From Flavobacterium hydrocarbonoxydans (GTDB taxonomy: Bacteria; Bacteroidota; Bacteroidia; Flavobacteriales; Flavobacteriaceae), in the NCBI RefSeq assembly GCF_009789235.1, contig NZ_WSTB01000002.1:1-64000 (forward strand): DNA of 64,000 bases, given 5' to 3'. Below, in pieces: positions 1-8,389 of the stretch (positions are counted from its first letter, which is position 1; the number at the start of each line of letters is the position of its first letter). A model generated the notes under the pieces. That model did not search any database, was not told where the DNA came from, and saw only the letters and a program-made list of their open reading frames with translations. Position numbers and translations under genes: made by a program.

Positions 1-43
1 TTCCGAAATCTCATTAATTATAAAGCGTTCTTTTGAAAACGGA

Positions 44-127
44 TGCCCTAGCCCCGATAGAAGCGGAAATCCTTTTGTGCCGGGGTTCGGCACAAAAGAT
101 TGAAGCGGATAGCGGGAAATAGCTCCT
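44..127 (+). ncRNA. Structured dispersed repeat, copy 1 (Flavo-1-like)
   Basis: An intergenic element that folds on itself. The inner stem pairs CTTTTGTGCCG (72-82) with CGGCACAAAAG (88-98). The outer stem pairs CCCG (53-56) with CGGG (113-116). Between the two stems is an unpaired purine-rich loop, GATAGAAGCGG on the 5' side and TTGAAGCGGATAG on the 3' side. The same loop motifs recur near 44001-44086, 13711-13803 and 30124-30264 around unrelated stems. The layout recalls the Flavo-1 RNA class of Flavobacteria, but I could not run a covariance search. It could also be a REP-like DNA repeat. Confidence 0.55.
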
Positions 128-216
128 GAAAACAAAATTTTAAAAATAGAACGAAATTCTAAATTTACGCAACCAGAATTTTAGAAACTGCTGGTGATTA
201 AGGCTGACAATCTTTA

Positions 217-1452
217 TTAATCGAAACGAATGGCTTTAACGGGGGAGATTTTTGTTATTATATAAGAAGGAATCAACAACACGATAAAACAAACTGTAAT
301 AGTAAGTAGGTTTAACAATACTACATACAGCCAATTTATATAAACCGGCGCCTGGTTGACATAGTAATTTTCTGGATTTAGCGATACTATTCCAAAATAT
401 TGCTGGATAAGTAAAATTGAAATCCCGATTAGGTTACCCCAAAAGAGTCCTCTTATAATTAGGTAAAAGGCGTTATAAAGAAATATTTTGCGGACAGTCC
501 AGTTATTAGCGCCCAATGCTTTTAGGATACCGATCATTTGTGTGCGCTCCAGAATAAGGACCAACAAGGCAACTACCATATTTATAGTCGCTACCAATAT
601 CATAACGCCTAAAATTACGATGATGTTAAAATCGAACAATTGCAACCAATCGAAAATGTAACTGTATTTTTCGATAATGGTTTTGGTATCTAAATTAGAC
701 GATGTTTGTTCGTAGATCTTATCTCCTGTTGTTTTGATTTGGTCAAAATCTTTTACAAAAACTTCGAATGCGCCAACCTGATCAGGACTCCATTTGTTGA
801 TTCTTTGAATGTGACGAATGTCTCCCAATATATAAGTAGCGTCGAAATCCTGAAATCCTGAATTGAAAATACCTGAAATTTTGAATCGGCGGCTATTAGG
901 CAATTTTCCTTGCTCTTCTTTTATGAAAAATGTATTAAAACTATCTCCAACTTTTAAACTAAGTCTGTTGGCAAGAAATCGTGAAATGATCACATCTTCG
1001 TTTAGGTCTTTTGAAAAATCAGGTAATTTACCTTCGACCAAATACTCTTTTATATTGTTCCAATCATAATCTGCCCCTACTCCTTTGAAAATTATTCCTT
1101 CGAAAGCATTTTCGGTTCTGATGATTCCGGCTTTGCTTGCGATTGCCTGAATGTGTTTTACTTCTGGAACCGATTTGAAATGGGGATAGAAATCTTGTTT
1201 TTTAGAAATTGGAGCCAGCGTTACTTCAGAATTATTGTTATCGTAATTCGAAATAATCACCTGACCATTGAAAGCCGAAACTTTTTCACGAATTTTTTGT
1301 TGCAAACCAATTCCGGTTGCTACTGAAACCAACATCATTATAATACCAATCGCAATTGCCGAAATGGCAATTTTGATAATGGGTGCTGAAATACTGCTTT
1401 TATAATCTTTGGCAGTGATGAGTCTTTTGGCGATAAAATATTCTAAATTCAA
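217..1452 (-). CDS. FtsX-like ABC transporter permease (LolC/LolE type)
   Basis: Inner-membrane permease of the MacB/LolCDE fold, 411 aa. These proteins pair with a LolD-type ATPase, classically to release lipoproteins towards the outer membrane. One N-terminal membrane segment (about 24-46) is followed by a roughly 220-residue periplasmic domain and three C-terminal segments (about 275-300, 325-350 and 375-400). The segment before the third-last loop has the family pattern ILERTQMIGILKALGA. The only usable start is TTG at 1452, because the next in-frame ATG lies inside the first membrane segment. No ATPase partner is adjacent. It reads in the same direction as the Cys-cluster gene 37 bp upstream, so the two are probably co-transcribed. 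Substrate is unknown. Confidence 0.85.
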   Translation of the reverse strand: MNLEYFIAKRLITAKDYKSSISAPIIKIAISAIAIGIIMMLVSVATGIGLQQKIREKVSAFNGQVIISNYDNNNSEVTLAPISKKQDFYPHFKSVPEVKHIQAIASKAGIIRTENAFEGIIFKGVGADYDWNNIKEYLVEGKLPDFSKDLNEDVIISRFLANRLSLKVGDSFNTFFIKEEQGKLPNSRRFKISGIFNSGFQDFDATYILGDIRHIQRINKWSPDQVGAFEVFVKDFDQIKTTGDKIYEQTSSNLDTKTIIEKYSYIFDWLQLFDFNIIVILGVMILVATINMVVALLVLILERTQMIGILKALGANNWTVRKIFLYNAFYLIIRGLFWGNLIGISILLIQQYFGIVSLNPENYYVNQAPVYINWLYVVLLNLLTITVCFIVLLIPSYIITKISPVKAIRFD

Positions 1453-1489
1453 TTGTTGAGTTGTCTAATGTTAGCTTTCAAAAATACGA

Positions 1490-2020
1490 TTATAAAGGCA
1501 ATTTCTTTTTCATTTCTTCGACAATATTATAAGCTGCAGGGCAAATGGCGACATTTTTTAAGGTCAAATCTGTAATTTGATTGAATTTCTTCCGGTCTGT
1601 ATGAGGAAATTCTCTACAAGCTTTTGGACGTACATCATAAATCATGCAATAATTCTCGCTATCCAGAAAAGTACAAGGAACACTTTTTAAAACATAATCT
1701 TTGTCTTCATCAATTCTGAGATATTGCTCGATGAATTGCTGTGGCTTTTGCCTGAAAGATTTTGAAATTCTCTCGATATCGGCCAATGTAAAAAGCGGCC
1801 CTGTTGTTTTACAGCAATTAGCACATTGCAGGCAATCTGTTCGTTTAAATTCGGCATCATGCAAATCCTGCATCACGTAATCTAAATTCTTAGGTTGTTT
1901 CTTTTTCAGCTTATCAAAATACTTTTTGTTTTCGATATGCTTATCTTTGGCTAACTTTTGTAAGTTATTTAAAATTTGTTTCAAGTTTAGATTTTGAAGT
2001 TGAACTGCAAAATTAAACAA
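1490..2020 (-). CDS. YkgJ-family cysteine-cluster protein
   Basis: Protein of the putative zinc/iron-chelating CxxCxxxCC family. The N-terminal cluster CLQCANCC is followed further on by PCTFLDSENYC and by RPKACREFPH, which together give the family's metal-binding cysteine set. Function is not established; members are suspected to bind a metal or an Fe-S centre. The longest frame starts at a TTG (2020). The first in-frame ATG is about 50 residues in, just before the cluster, so the true start is uncertain; another TTG near 1984 would give a protein beginning LKQILNNLQK. It lies 37 bp upstream of the permease gene on the same strand and diverges from the methyltransferase gene at 2059. Confidence 0.75.
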   Translation of the reverse strand: MFNFAVQLQNLNLKQILNNLQKLAKDKHIENKKYFDKLKKKQPKNLDYVMQDLHDAEFKRTDCLQCANCCKTTGPLFTLADIERISKSFRQKPQQFIEQYLRIDEDKDYVLKSVPCTFLDSENYCMIYDVRPKACREFPHTDRKKFNQITDLTLKNVAICPAAYNIVEEMKKKLPL

Positions 2021-2058
2021 CTTTGAACTTGAAACCTTAAACTTTGAACTAAAATACG

Positions 2059-2766
2059 ATGAAAGACCTTTTTGGGAAAGCGATGTATGATTTCCAGACC
2101 CATAATTCGCCAGAAAACCTGATTACTGAAACTTCAATTTCTGAAGAAGACGAAATGAGTGTTGAATATTTATTTCGCTCCTACGATGAAATGCCAAAAA
2201 TTGAACAAAAAGCCTTGCAAATGGCTAGCGGAAAAGTTCTGGATGTTGGCTGCGGAGCCGGAAGTCATGGTTTGACTTTACAAAATGACAGAAATTTAGA
2301 GGTAACCGCAATTGATATTTCTGAAAAAGCAATTGAAACCTGTCAGCTTCGAGGTTTAAAAAATACTTATGTAAAGAATATTTTAGATTTTGAAGGAGAA
2401 AAATTCGATACTATTCTTTTATTAATGAATGGAACTGGAATTTTTGGAAAGCTGAAAAACTGCAACAACTATTTATCTAAACTAAAATCGCTATTGAATC
2501 CCGGCGGACAAATCCTGATTGACAGTTCTGATATTATTTATATGTTTGACGAAGATGAAGATGGCGGAAAATGGATTCCTTCAGAAAAGGAATATTACGG
2601 CGAATTGGTTTTTAGTATTTCATACAAAGGCGAAAAAGAAGAACCTTTCGATTGGTTGTATTTAGATTATAACACCCTTCAAAATGCCGCCATTGCCAAC
2701 GGATTGAAATGTGAACTGGTTTTAGAAGGCGAACATTATGATTATTTAGCTAAACTTTCGATTTAA
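2059..2766 (+). CDS. Class I SAM-dependent methyltransferase
   Basis: 235 aa. Motif I of Rossmann-fold methyltransferases is clear at about 60-71 (VLDVGCGAGSHG), followed by the acidic end of strand 2 (VTAIDIS) and a motif IV-like segment (FDTILLLMNGTG). This supports SAM binding; the methyl acceptor cannot be told from sequence. The N-terminal 45 residues (MYDFQTHNSPENLIT) look like a lineage-specific lead-in. A DinB-type gene follows 19 bp downstream on the same strand, so they are likely co-transcribed. Confidence 0.8.
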   Translation: MKDLFGKAMYDFQTHNSPENLITETSISEEDEMSVEYLFRSYDEMPKIEQKALQMASGKVLDVGCGAGSHGLTLQNDRNLEVTAIDISEKAIETCQLRGLKNTYVKNILDFEGEKFDTILLLMNGTGIFGKLKNCNNYLSKLKSLLNPGGQILIDSSDIIYMFDEDEDGGKWIPSEKEYYGELVFSISYKGEKEEPFDWLYLDYNTLQNAAIANGLKCELVLEGEHYDYLAKLSI

Positions 2767-2785
2767 ATTTAAAAATATTCAATTG

Positions 2786-3331
2786 ATGGAAAATGTTGAT
2801 TTAGAAAAATTAAAATACCCAATAGGAAAATTTGTAGCTCCGGAAAATTATTCTTCTGAATATATTCTGGGTAAAATTCAAGAAATTGAAACTTTTCCAG
2901 AACGATTAAAAGCAGAAACTATTCATTTGACAAACGAACAACTTGACACACCTTACCGTCCAGGCGGATGGACCGTTCGGCAGGTGATTCATCATTGTGC
3001 AGAGAGTCACATGAATTGTTATATCAGAATTAAATGGACTTTGACCGAAAACAATCCAGTAATAAAAGCTTATGACGAAGTTTTATGGTCTGATTTGCCT
3101 GATGGATTAAAAATGCCTATTCAACCAACACTAACTTTATTGGAAGGATTGCATTTTAGATTAGGTTATATTATGCGAAATTTATCTGAAAATGATCTAG
3201 AAAAATCATTCATTCACCCAGAAAACAATTCGAAATATAAATTAAAGCAGATTATTGCAACCTACGCCTGGCATGGAAACCATCATTTGGCACACATTAC
3301 TACTTTGAAAAAATATAAAAATTGGAAATAA
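2786..3331 (+). CDS. YfiT-type DinB-superfamily metal-dependent hydrolase/transferase
   Basis: About 181 aa, four-helix DinB/YfiT fold. Histidines suitable for a metal site are seen in RQVIHHCAESH and in the C-terminal YAWHGNHHLAH, which matches the YfiT/BstA pattern. Relatives include bacillithiol S-transferases and putative zinc hydrolases; the substrate here is unknown. A TTG three bases earlier (2783) could also start the frame, but ATG at 2786 is preferred. It lies directly downstream of the methyltransferase and is followed by a strong hairpin terminator at 3371-3396 shared with the convergent queE. Confidence 0.75.
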   Translation: MENVDLEKLKYPIGKFVAPENYSSEYILGKIQEIETFPERLKAETIHLTNEQLDTPYRPGGWTVRQVIHHCAESHMNCYIRIKWTLTENNPVIKAYDEVLWSDLPDGLKMPIQPTLTLLEGLHFRLGYIMRNLSENDLEKSFIHPENNSKYKLKQIIATYAWHGNHHLAHITTLKKYKNWK

Positions 3332-3370
3332 GAGTTTTTAATTTTATTCTAAAGCGTGTTAAGCACAAAA

Positions 3371-3396
3371 AAAAGCTCTTCAGTTGAAGAGCTTTT
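3371..3396. terminator. Bidirectional terminator between the DinB gene and queE
   Basis: Perfect hairpin with 11-base arms, AAAAGCTCTTC and GAAGAGCTTTT, around a 4-base loop. It is A-rich on one side and T-rich on the other, so it can act on both strands. It sits between convergent genes (ends at 3331 and 3418). Confidence 0.85.
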
Positions 3397-3417
3397 TGTT
3401 TATATCTAAATCCTGAA

Positions 3418-4050
3418 TTAAGGAATATTCAAATATTTATGTGTTTGCAATGATACTCTCCACTTTGGATTATTCATTACATAATCTACAATTAGTGGAG
3501 TCATTTCTTCTTTTTTGCTCCATTCCGGCTGAAGAAATAAAATTGCATTGTTATTTACCAATTCTGCTTGCTCTTCGGCAAAAATAAAATCGTGCTTGTT
3601 GTGAATAATCACTTTCAATTCGTGTGCATTATCATAAACCGTCTGCGTTGGCAATTTGTTTTTCTTTGGCGAAAGACAAATCCAGTCCCAGGAACCTGAT
3701 AACGGATAGGCTCCTGAAGTTTCGATATGCACTTTTAGATTTTTATCTTTTAATTGCTGTGTCAACAAAGTCATATCCCAACTTAATGGTTCTCCTCCAG
3801 TGACTACAACGGTATCTGCATAAGTTGAAGCGTTTTTTACAATTAAATCGATACTTGTTGGCGGATGTAATTCTGCATTCCAACTTTCCTTCACATCGCA
3901 CCAATGACAACCTACATCGCAACCTCCAATACGTATAAAGTAAGCAGCGGTTCCAGTATGAAAACCTTCTCCCTGAATGGTGTAAAACTCTTCCATCAAA
4001 GGCAACATTGCTCCTTTATTTACTTCTAATTGTATTTCTTTTGATAACAT
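3418..4050 (-). CDS. queE: 7-carboxy-7-deazaguanine synthase QueE
   Basis: Radical-SAM enzyme that converts 6-carboxy-5,6,7,8-tetrahydropterin to 7-carboxy-7-deazaguanine in queuosine/preQ0 synthesis. 210 aa, the usual length. The cluster motif CDVGCHWC (C44, C48, C51, a CX3CX2C pattern) follows the substrate segment FYTIQGEGFHTG, and VVTGGEP is the GGE motif. A -7 promoter motif, TATCTTTG on the minus strand, lies at 4068-4075, about 20 bp before the start. A second queuosine gene, queA, is at 30329-31378 but is not in the same operon. Confidence 0.93.
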   Translation of the reverse strand: MLSKEIQLEVNKGAMLPLMEEFYTIQGEGFHTGTAAYFIRIGGCDVGCHWCDVKESWNAELHPPTSIDLIVKNASTYADTVVVTGGEPLSWDMTLLTQQLKDKNLKVHIETSGAYPLSGSWDWICLSPKKNKLPTQTVYDNAHELKVIIHNKHDFIFAEEQAELVNNNAILFLQPEWSKKEEMTPLIVDYVMNNPKWRVSLQTHKYLNIP

Positions 4051-4067
4051 TATTTTATTTTAAAGTG

Positions 4068-4075
4068 CAAAGATA
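4068..4075 (-). promoter_or_regulatory. Bacteroidota -7 promoter motif for queE
   Basis: TATCTTTG on the minus strand matches the TAnnTTTG consensus and lies 18 bp upstream of the queE ATG. No clear -33 TTTG partner was seen. Confidence 0.6.
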
Positions 4076-4099
4076 GTCAATTAAATACGGAACATAAAA

Positions 4100-4130
4100 A
4101 AACCGATAGCTCAAAGAACTATCGGTTTTA
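4100..4130 (-). terminator. Terminator of the exbB-tonB-TPR operon
   Basis: Hairpin with AACCGATAG and CTATCGGTT arms, A-tract on one side and T-tract on the other. It lies 20 bp past the stop of the TPR gene that ends at 4150 and separates that operon from queE. Confidence 0.75.
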
Positions 4131-4149
4131 TATTTATAGAAAAACTATA

Positions 4150-5814
4150 TTATTTTAAAGCTTTTACAGACTCACTAGCATATTTATTAGTTGGATCTAA
4201 AACTAAAGTTTTGTTGAAATACTCAACCGCTTTAGCTTTGTCAGTGTTAGCATAAGCAGCACCAATAGCGTTATAAGACTCTACAACCTTTTTCACAGTT
4301 GCAGGTTTTGCCATCTCTTCAGCACCTTTCGCAGTCATTCTATTAGCATACTCTTCATAATTTTTAATAATCATGTCGTCTTTATCCAACACACTATTAA
4401 TTCTTCCTTTATAAATGTAAGCTTCGTCATAAGTTGGTGAAGCTGTAAGGATCTTATCAAACATCGCATCCGCTTTTTGTAATTCAGTTACATTACGAGT
4501 TTCTGCAGGTTTACCAGCATTACCATAATAAACAGAGATTCCGTAATATACTGCATCATCTAAATAGTTTTTAGATTCAGCATTAGCTGCTCCTAGTTCA
4601 AAAATAGCAGCCGCTTGTTCGTATTGTTTTTTACCAAACAATTCTTTTCCAAAATCAGCCAATTCTTCTACAACTAGAGGTTCTAACTCAATTGCTTTTT
4701 TAATATCAACTAAACCAGCATCAAAAGCCGCCTGATCTACTACACCTTCAGCATTAGTTCCTTTTTTAATTTTTGCAAGACCTAAATACAAATAATCTCT
4801 ACCAATTACTTTGTTTGTTGGTACTTTAATAAAATCTTCGATAGATTTAATAGCTACATCAACGTTACCATTTTCGTAAGCCGCATAACCTAAATATCTG
4901 AAAATTCTAGGATTTACTTTATCCTCAGCAATCATTTTATTAGCAACTACCTCTAAACTTTTATAGTCTTTAACCAGGATTAAGAAATCTGCGTGACGCA
5001 TTTTAGAATCTAAAGAATAATCCGTAAGACTTAAATATTTCTCGTAGTTTGTAATTGCTTTCTCTAAATTAACTTTTGAAGTAGAAGGCTTATTTCTAGC
5101 CCATTTGTAATAGGTTTCAGCCAACTCTCTGTAAACAGGGCCATAGTTAGCGTCTAAAGCAATCACCTCATTAAAAGATTTAATAGCTTCATCATAAGAT
5201 TTAGCTCCTTTTAACAAAACTCCTAATTGCATTTTTGCTCTTAATAACTTATTGTCAGCAGTAAAAGCATCACGATATGCTTTGTACGCGTCATTTTGAT
5301 TGCTTGCTCCGTAATAAGCATCTCCTATTGCTAAAAGAGCTGTTGCATTTTGCGGTTCAATCGCTAAAGCACGCTGCAAAACAGTAATAGCACTTTTATA
5401 ATCAGGATTTGCAGAGTTCATATAAGCTCTACCAATGTAAATGAATTCATTTACATCTTTACGTTTCATTTCTTTTGTAGCCAAAGCGAAATTAGCCTGA
5501 GCTGAAGCTGTGTTTTTATTGTCAAGATCCAATTGACCTAAACCAATATAGTTTAAGTGTTTTTCATCTGCTGCTTCTAATCCATTTAGATAATAAATTT
5601 TAGCTGAATCAACAACAGATTGATTGAGGTACACATTCCCTAAAACAAAATTTGCTTCTCCGTCAGATGGTTTCGCTTTTATAATTGACTTTAATAATGA
5701 TTTAGCTTTATCGAATTGCTCTGCATCGATTGCTTTTTTGGCTTGGTCTAGATCTTGCGCATTTGCAACAGTAGTCGCTAATAAGGCAATACTAAAAATT
5801 TTAAATTTATTCAT
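4150..5814 (-). CDS. Exported tetratricopeptide-repeat protein
   Basis: 554 aa with a Sec signal peptide (MNKFKIFSIALLATTVANA, cleavage near AQD). The rest is a run of TPR helices, for example EANFVLGNVYLNQSVVDSAK, ATALLAIGDAYYGASNQNDA and GPVYRELAETYYKWARN, covering most of the protein; the last one ends NKTLVLDPTNKYA. A periplasmic scaffold role is inferred, and no enzyme domain is seen. It is the last gene of the ExbB-ExbD-ExbD-TonB-PstS-like operon, with 16 bp to the gene before, which suggests a link to TonB energy transduction or the cell envelope. Confidence 0.85.
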   Translation of the reverse strand: MNKFKIFSIALLATTVANAQDLDQAKKAIDAEQFDKAKSLLKSIIKAKPSDGEANFVLGNVYLNQSVVDSAKIYYLNGLEAADEKHLNYIGLGQLDLDNKNTASAQANFALATKEMKRKDVNEFIYIGRAYMNSANPDYKSAITVLQRALAIEPQNATALLAIGDAYYGASNQNDAYKAYRDAFTADNKLLRAKMQLGVLLKGAKSYDEAIKSFNEVIALDANYGPVYRELAETYYKWARNKPSTSKVNLEKAITNYEKYLSLTDYSLDSKMRHADFLILVKDYKSLEVVANKMIAEDKVNPRIFRYLGYAAYENGNVDVAIKSIEDFIKVPTNKVIGRDYLYLGLAKIKKGTNAEGVVDQAAFDAGLVDIKKAIELEPLVVEELADFGKELFGKKQYEQAAAIFELGAANAESKNYLDDAVYYGISVYYGNAGKPAETRNVTELQKADAMFDKILTASPTYDEAYIYKGRINSVLDKDDMIIKNYEEYANRMTAKGAEEMAKPATVKKVVESYNAIGAAYANTDKAKAVEYFNKTLVLDPTNKYASESVKALK

Positions 5815-5830
5815 ATTAATTGTAATTAAT

Positions 5831-6754
5831 TTATTCTTTATCGTTTATAATTTGATTTCTAATTAGAAGTTTTCTGCCTGGAGTTCTTACAGGCATTAAA
5901 CCAGATTTCAAAACTATCCTTTGTCCGATATCCCCGGAAATAAATGAAGCAAACCCCATTCCTAATCCAGAATATGCCTGACAATTTATGATATACAATT
6001 CACGTGCCAAAGGATATTTTTGTTCGGCAATGTCATTTTGCGAAGGACTATAATATTGATCATCCTTCAATCCTTTTACACTTAAAACATGTATTTTTTT
6101 TACAATTTCCAGCATATTAGGTGAAGGTTGCGAAAGCCAATTTACACCCACAACCCCAATCATACCGTCATTGTCTGCAACAAATTTCATTACTTCCTCA
6201 TTGGTTTTAAAAGAAAAAACACCGCTAGTAGGAATATCTTTTACTTTCGCCAATTCTTTCATATAACGAACTGTGCTTGAATTAGGATTATCAAAGACTA
6301 AGCCTTTAATTTTCGAATCTTTTTTCCCTTGCATAAAATCGATTACAGATTTCAACGCAATTAAAGTGTCATTATTGCTCTTATTCGAAATAAATGCAAT
6401 AGCATCTATTGCAAAAGGAGTAATTCTAGGATTTATTTTCTTATTAGCAAATATATTCAGTTCCTCTTGAGTTAGTTTTCGTGAGGTAATACCAACATTA
6501 ATTCTTTGATTCAATAAATCATTAATTACTTCAGCTTCAGATTTTGGCTGAATTGAAATTTTAGCATCGTAATACGTTCCTTCAAAAACAGCTATCTGGT
6601 CATCCACAATTGGTTTAACTGTTTCATCAACGACAATATCTATAGCCCCTTTCAGTATCGTATCTTTATTCGAATCATTTTTGCTTTTTTGGTTACACAT
6701 AGCAAACAAAAAAACGAAAATGATTAATCCAAAAACTTTACCGTATTTCAACAT
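5831..6754 (-). CDS. PstS-like phosphate-binding lipoprotein
   Basis: 307 aa. A lipoprotein signal (VFLFAMCNQKS, lipidated Cys about 20) leads a periplasmic binding protein fold of the PstS/PBP-like type. Typical features are the GAIDIVVDETVKPIVDDQ start, VGITSRKLTQEEL, FDNPNSSTVRYMKEL and GIGVNWLSQ-like segments. The family binds phosphate or similar oxyanions for ABC import, but no pst transporter genes are near. Its place inside a TonB operon (3 bp from the 76-aa membrane protein, 16 bp from the TPR gene) points to an envelope role other than classical phosphate uptake; that part is inference. Confidence 0.8.
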   Translation of the reverse strand: MLKYGKVFGLIIFVFLFAMCNQKSKNDSNKDTILKGAIDIVVDETVKPIVDDQIAVFEGTYYDAKISIQPKSEAEVINDLLNQRINVGITSRKLTQEELNIFANKKINPRITPFAIDAIAFISNKSNNDTLIALKSVIDFMQGKKDSKIKGLVFDNPNSSTVRYMKELAKVKDIPTSGVFSFKTNEEVMKFVADNDGMIGVVGVNWLSQPSPNMLEIVKKIHVLSVKGLKDDQYYSPSQNDIAEQKYPLARELYIINCQAYSGLGMGFASFISGDIGQRIVLKSGLMPVRTPGRKLLIRNQIINDKE

Positions 6755-6756
6755 AA

Positions 6757-6987
6757 TTATTCTTTATTAGAATTTATCAATCTTAAAAACCGTATTCCTG
6801 AATATACTATTAGTAAACTACCAAAAGCATATCTGTAGATAGGATCCATGTTTATAGGAAGCTTATCCCAAAACATAATCATTAATCCCAGCACAAGATA
6901 AATCAAAAAAAACAATATTCCTAAAACAAGAAGAAATCGCCCAAAGAGCGATTTCTTCTGAATGTTATTAAGCAATTCTTTAAACAT
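6757..6987 (-). CDS. Small two-helix membrane protein in the tonB operon
   Basis: 76 aa with two hydrophobic segments (about 17-37 and 50-66) separated by a short loop, and basic ends. I do not recognise the family. Its ATG overlaps the tonB stop by one base (TAATG), and the PstS-like gene starts 2 bp after it, so it is firmly inside the operon and probably translated by coupling. A role as an accessory to the Ton complex is a guess from context only. Confidence 0.7.
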   Translation of the reverse strand: MFKELLNNIQKKSLFGRFLLVLGILFFLIYLVLGLMIMFWDKLPINMDPIYRYAFGSLLIVYSGIRFLRLINSNKE

Positions 6988-7787
6988 TACTCTGCAGATT
7001 GAATCGTAATAGGCAAAGAGTAAAGTACTCTCACTTTTTTACCATTTTGTTCTCCCGGACTCCATCTTGGACATTTTTTAAGAACGCGAATTGCTTCTGC
7101 TCCTGTGCCATAACCAATGTCTCTTAGAACTTTAATGTCGGTTAAAGAACCGTCTTTTTCAACTACAAAAGTAACATATACTTTACCTTTTAAACCTTCT
7201 TCTTCAGGAGTTCTATAGTTATTTCCTACGAATTTGTAGAATTTTTCCATTCCTCCAGGGAAATCTGGTTTTACTTCGATACCAGCTGTGTTATACACGT
7301 TGTTATCTTCTTGTACTATCTCAGCAACAGGACCTTTTCCTACTGGTTCATCAACAGTTAAAACTGCATCTGGATCTCCTTTGATAGTTTCAGAACCGAT
7401 TTTCTTTTTTTCAAGTTCCACAATTTTTGGTGGCTCTTCAGTAATTTCCTCGGTTTTTGCAACAACAGGTTTAACAAACTTCACCTGATCCACTTTAGGT
7501 GGCGGCGGTGGAGGTGGTGGAAGATTCGGTTTTACTTCCTGTTTTTTAGGAGGTAACTTTATCTTAGTAAGCTTAATCTCGTTCGCTACTACCGCTTCTT
7601 CAGATTTCGGTATTAGACTAATAATAAGAGGTGCAGCAACAGCTAAGCTAAAAATAACAGAACCAATGATAAGTGCTCTTACCGTAGTTTTGGTATTTGA
7701 TTTTCTTAACTCATAAGCGCCATAAATCTTATTACGTCCTTCGAATACGATATCAAGCCACTGATTTTTTATAATATCTAATTTCAT
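6987..7787 (-). CDS. tonB: TonB energy transducer
   Basis: 266 aa. Inner-membrane anchored protein that passes proton-motive force from ExbB/ExbD to outer-membrane TonB-dependent receptors. One membrane anchor lies at about 37-60 (VRALIIGSVIFSLAVAAPLI) after an N-terminal cytoplasmic stretch with DIVFEGRNKIYGAYELRKS, typical of Bacteroidota TonB. A proline-rich linker (eight prolines in a row near 90) leads to a C-terminal TonB domain (about 175-266) with GLKGKVYVTFVVEKDGSL and ALRVLK-like segments. It follows the two exbD genes and precedes the 76-aa membrane gene. Confidence 0.93.
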   Translation of the reverse strand: MKLDIIKNQWLDIVFEGRNKIYGAYELRKSNTKTTVRALIIGSVIFSLAVAAPLIISLIPKSEEAVVANEIKLTKIKLPPKKQEVKPNLPPPPPPPPKVDQVKFVKPVVAKTEEITEEPPKIVELEKKKIGSETIKGDPDAVLTVDEPVGKGPVAEIVQEDNNVYNTAGIEVKPDFPGGMEKFYKFVGNNYRTPEEEGLKGKVYVTFVVEKDGSLTDIKVLRDIGYGTGAEAIRVLKKCPRWSPGEQNGKKVRVLYSLPITIQSAE

Positions 7788-7824
7788 TTTTCTTGATTAT
7801 TAGGTTATAAAAAAAATAAAAAAA

Positions 7825-8370
7825 TTATTTTTTCTCTAACAATTCTGTTTCTTTAGGAAGAAAATCATTTACAATTGCATAAGTACCAACTCCACTGATT
7901 GCCATTTCATCTAAAATGTCAACTAGGTTTTTATACTTTGATTTCTTACCTGGCTTGATGATAACAATAATTCCTTTGTCTTTATTTCCAGTATATTCAA
8001 TTACTGATTTTTTACGAGACAATAATTCTTTACGAATCCCTTCTTTTCCGTAAGCAATATCCTTAGGACCAGCAATAGGAGCTTCTAACAATCCCATATA
8101 ATAGATAAGTTTATTATTCTCACCCATCATAATAGTCATCGTTCTCTTCTCATCTACTTTCATAGGTTTCTCATCTGCTTTTGGATCTTTATCTGGCAAA
8201 CCTAGAGGCATCGCCTGAGGCTTTGACAACGTCGTAGTCAACATAAAGAATGTGATCAATAAGAATGCCAAGTCTACCATCGCAGTTAAATCTACTTTAG
8301 AGTTTTGCTTTTTACTTCTTACCTTACCACCTTTTCCGCCGCCACTGTCGTTAGTATTTAATTCAGCCAT
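7825..8370 (-). CDS. exbD: ExbD/TolR biopolymer transport protein (second copy)
   Basis: 181 aa. One membrane helix near 27-49 (VDLTAMVDLAFLLITFFML) carries the conserved proton-relay aspartate, D33, and is followed by a periplasmic domain. A Gly/Lys-rich cytoplasmic N-terminus precedes the helix. Works with ExbB as the proton channel driving TonB. It is preceded 19 bp upstream by another ExbD; two different ExbDs in one operon are common in Bacteroidota. Confidence 0.92.
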   Translation of the reverse strand: MAELNTNDSGGGKGGKVRSKKQNSKVDLTAMVDLAFLLITFFMLTTTLSKPQAMPLGLPDKDPKADEKPMKVDEKRTMTIMMGENNKLIYYMGLLEAPIAGPKDIAYGKEGIRKELLSRKKSVIEYTGNKDKGIIVIIKPGKKSKYKNLVDILDEMAISGVGTYAIVNDFLPKETELLEKK

Positions 8371-8389
8371 TTTAGTGTATGTTTATTAA

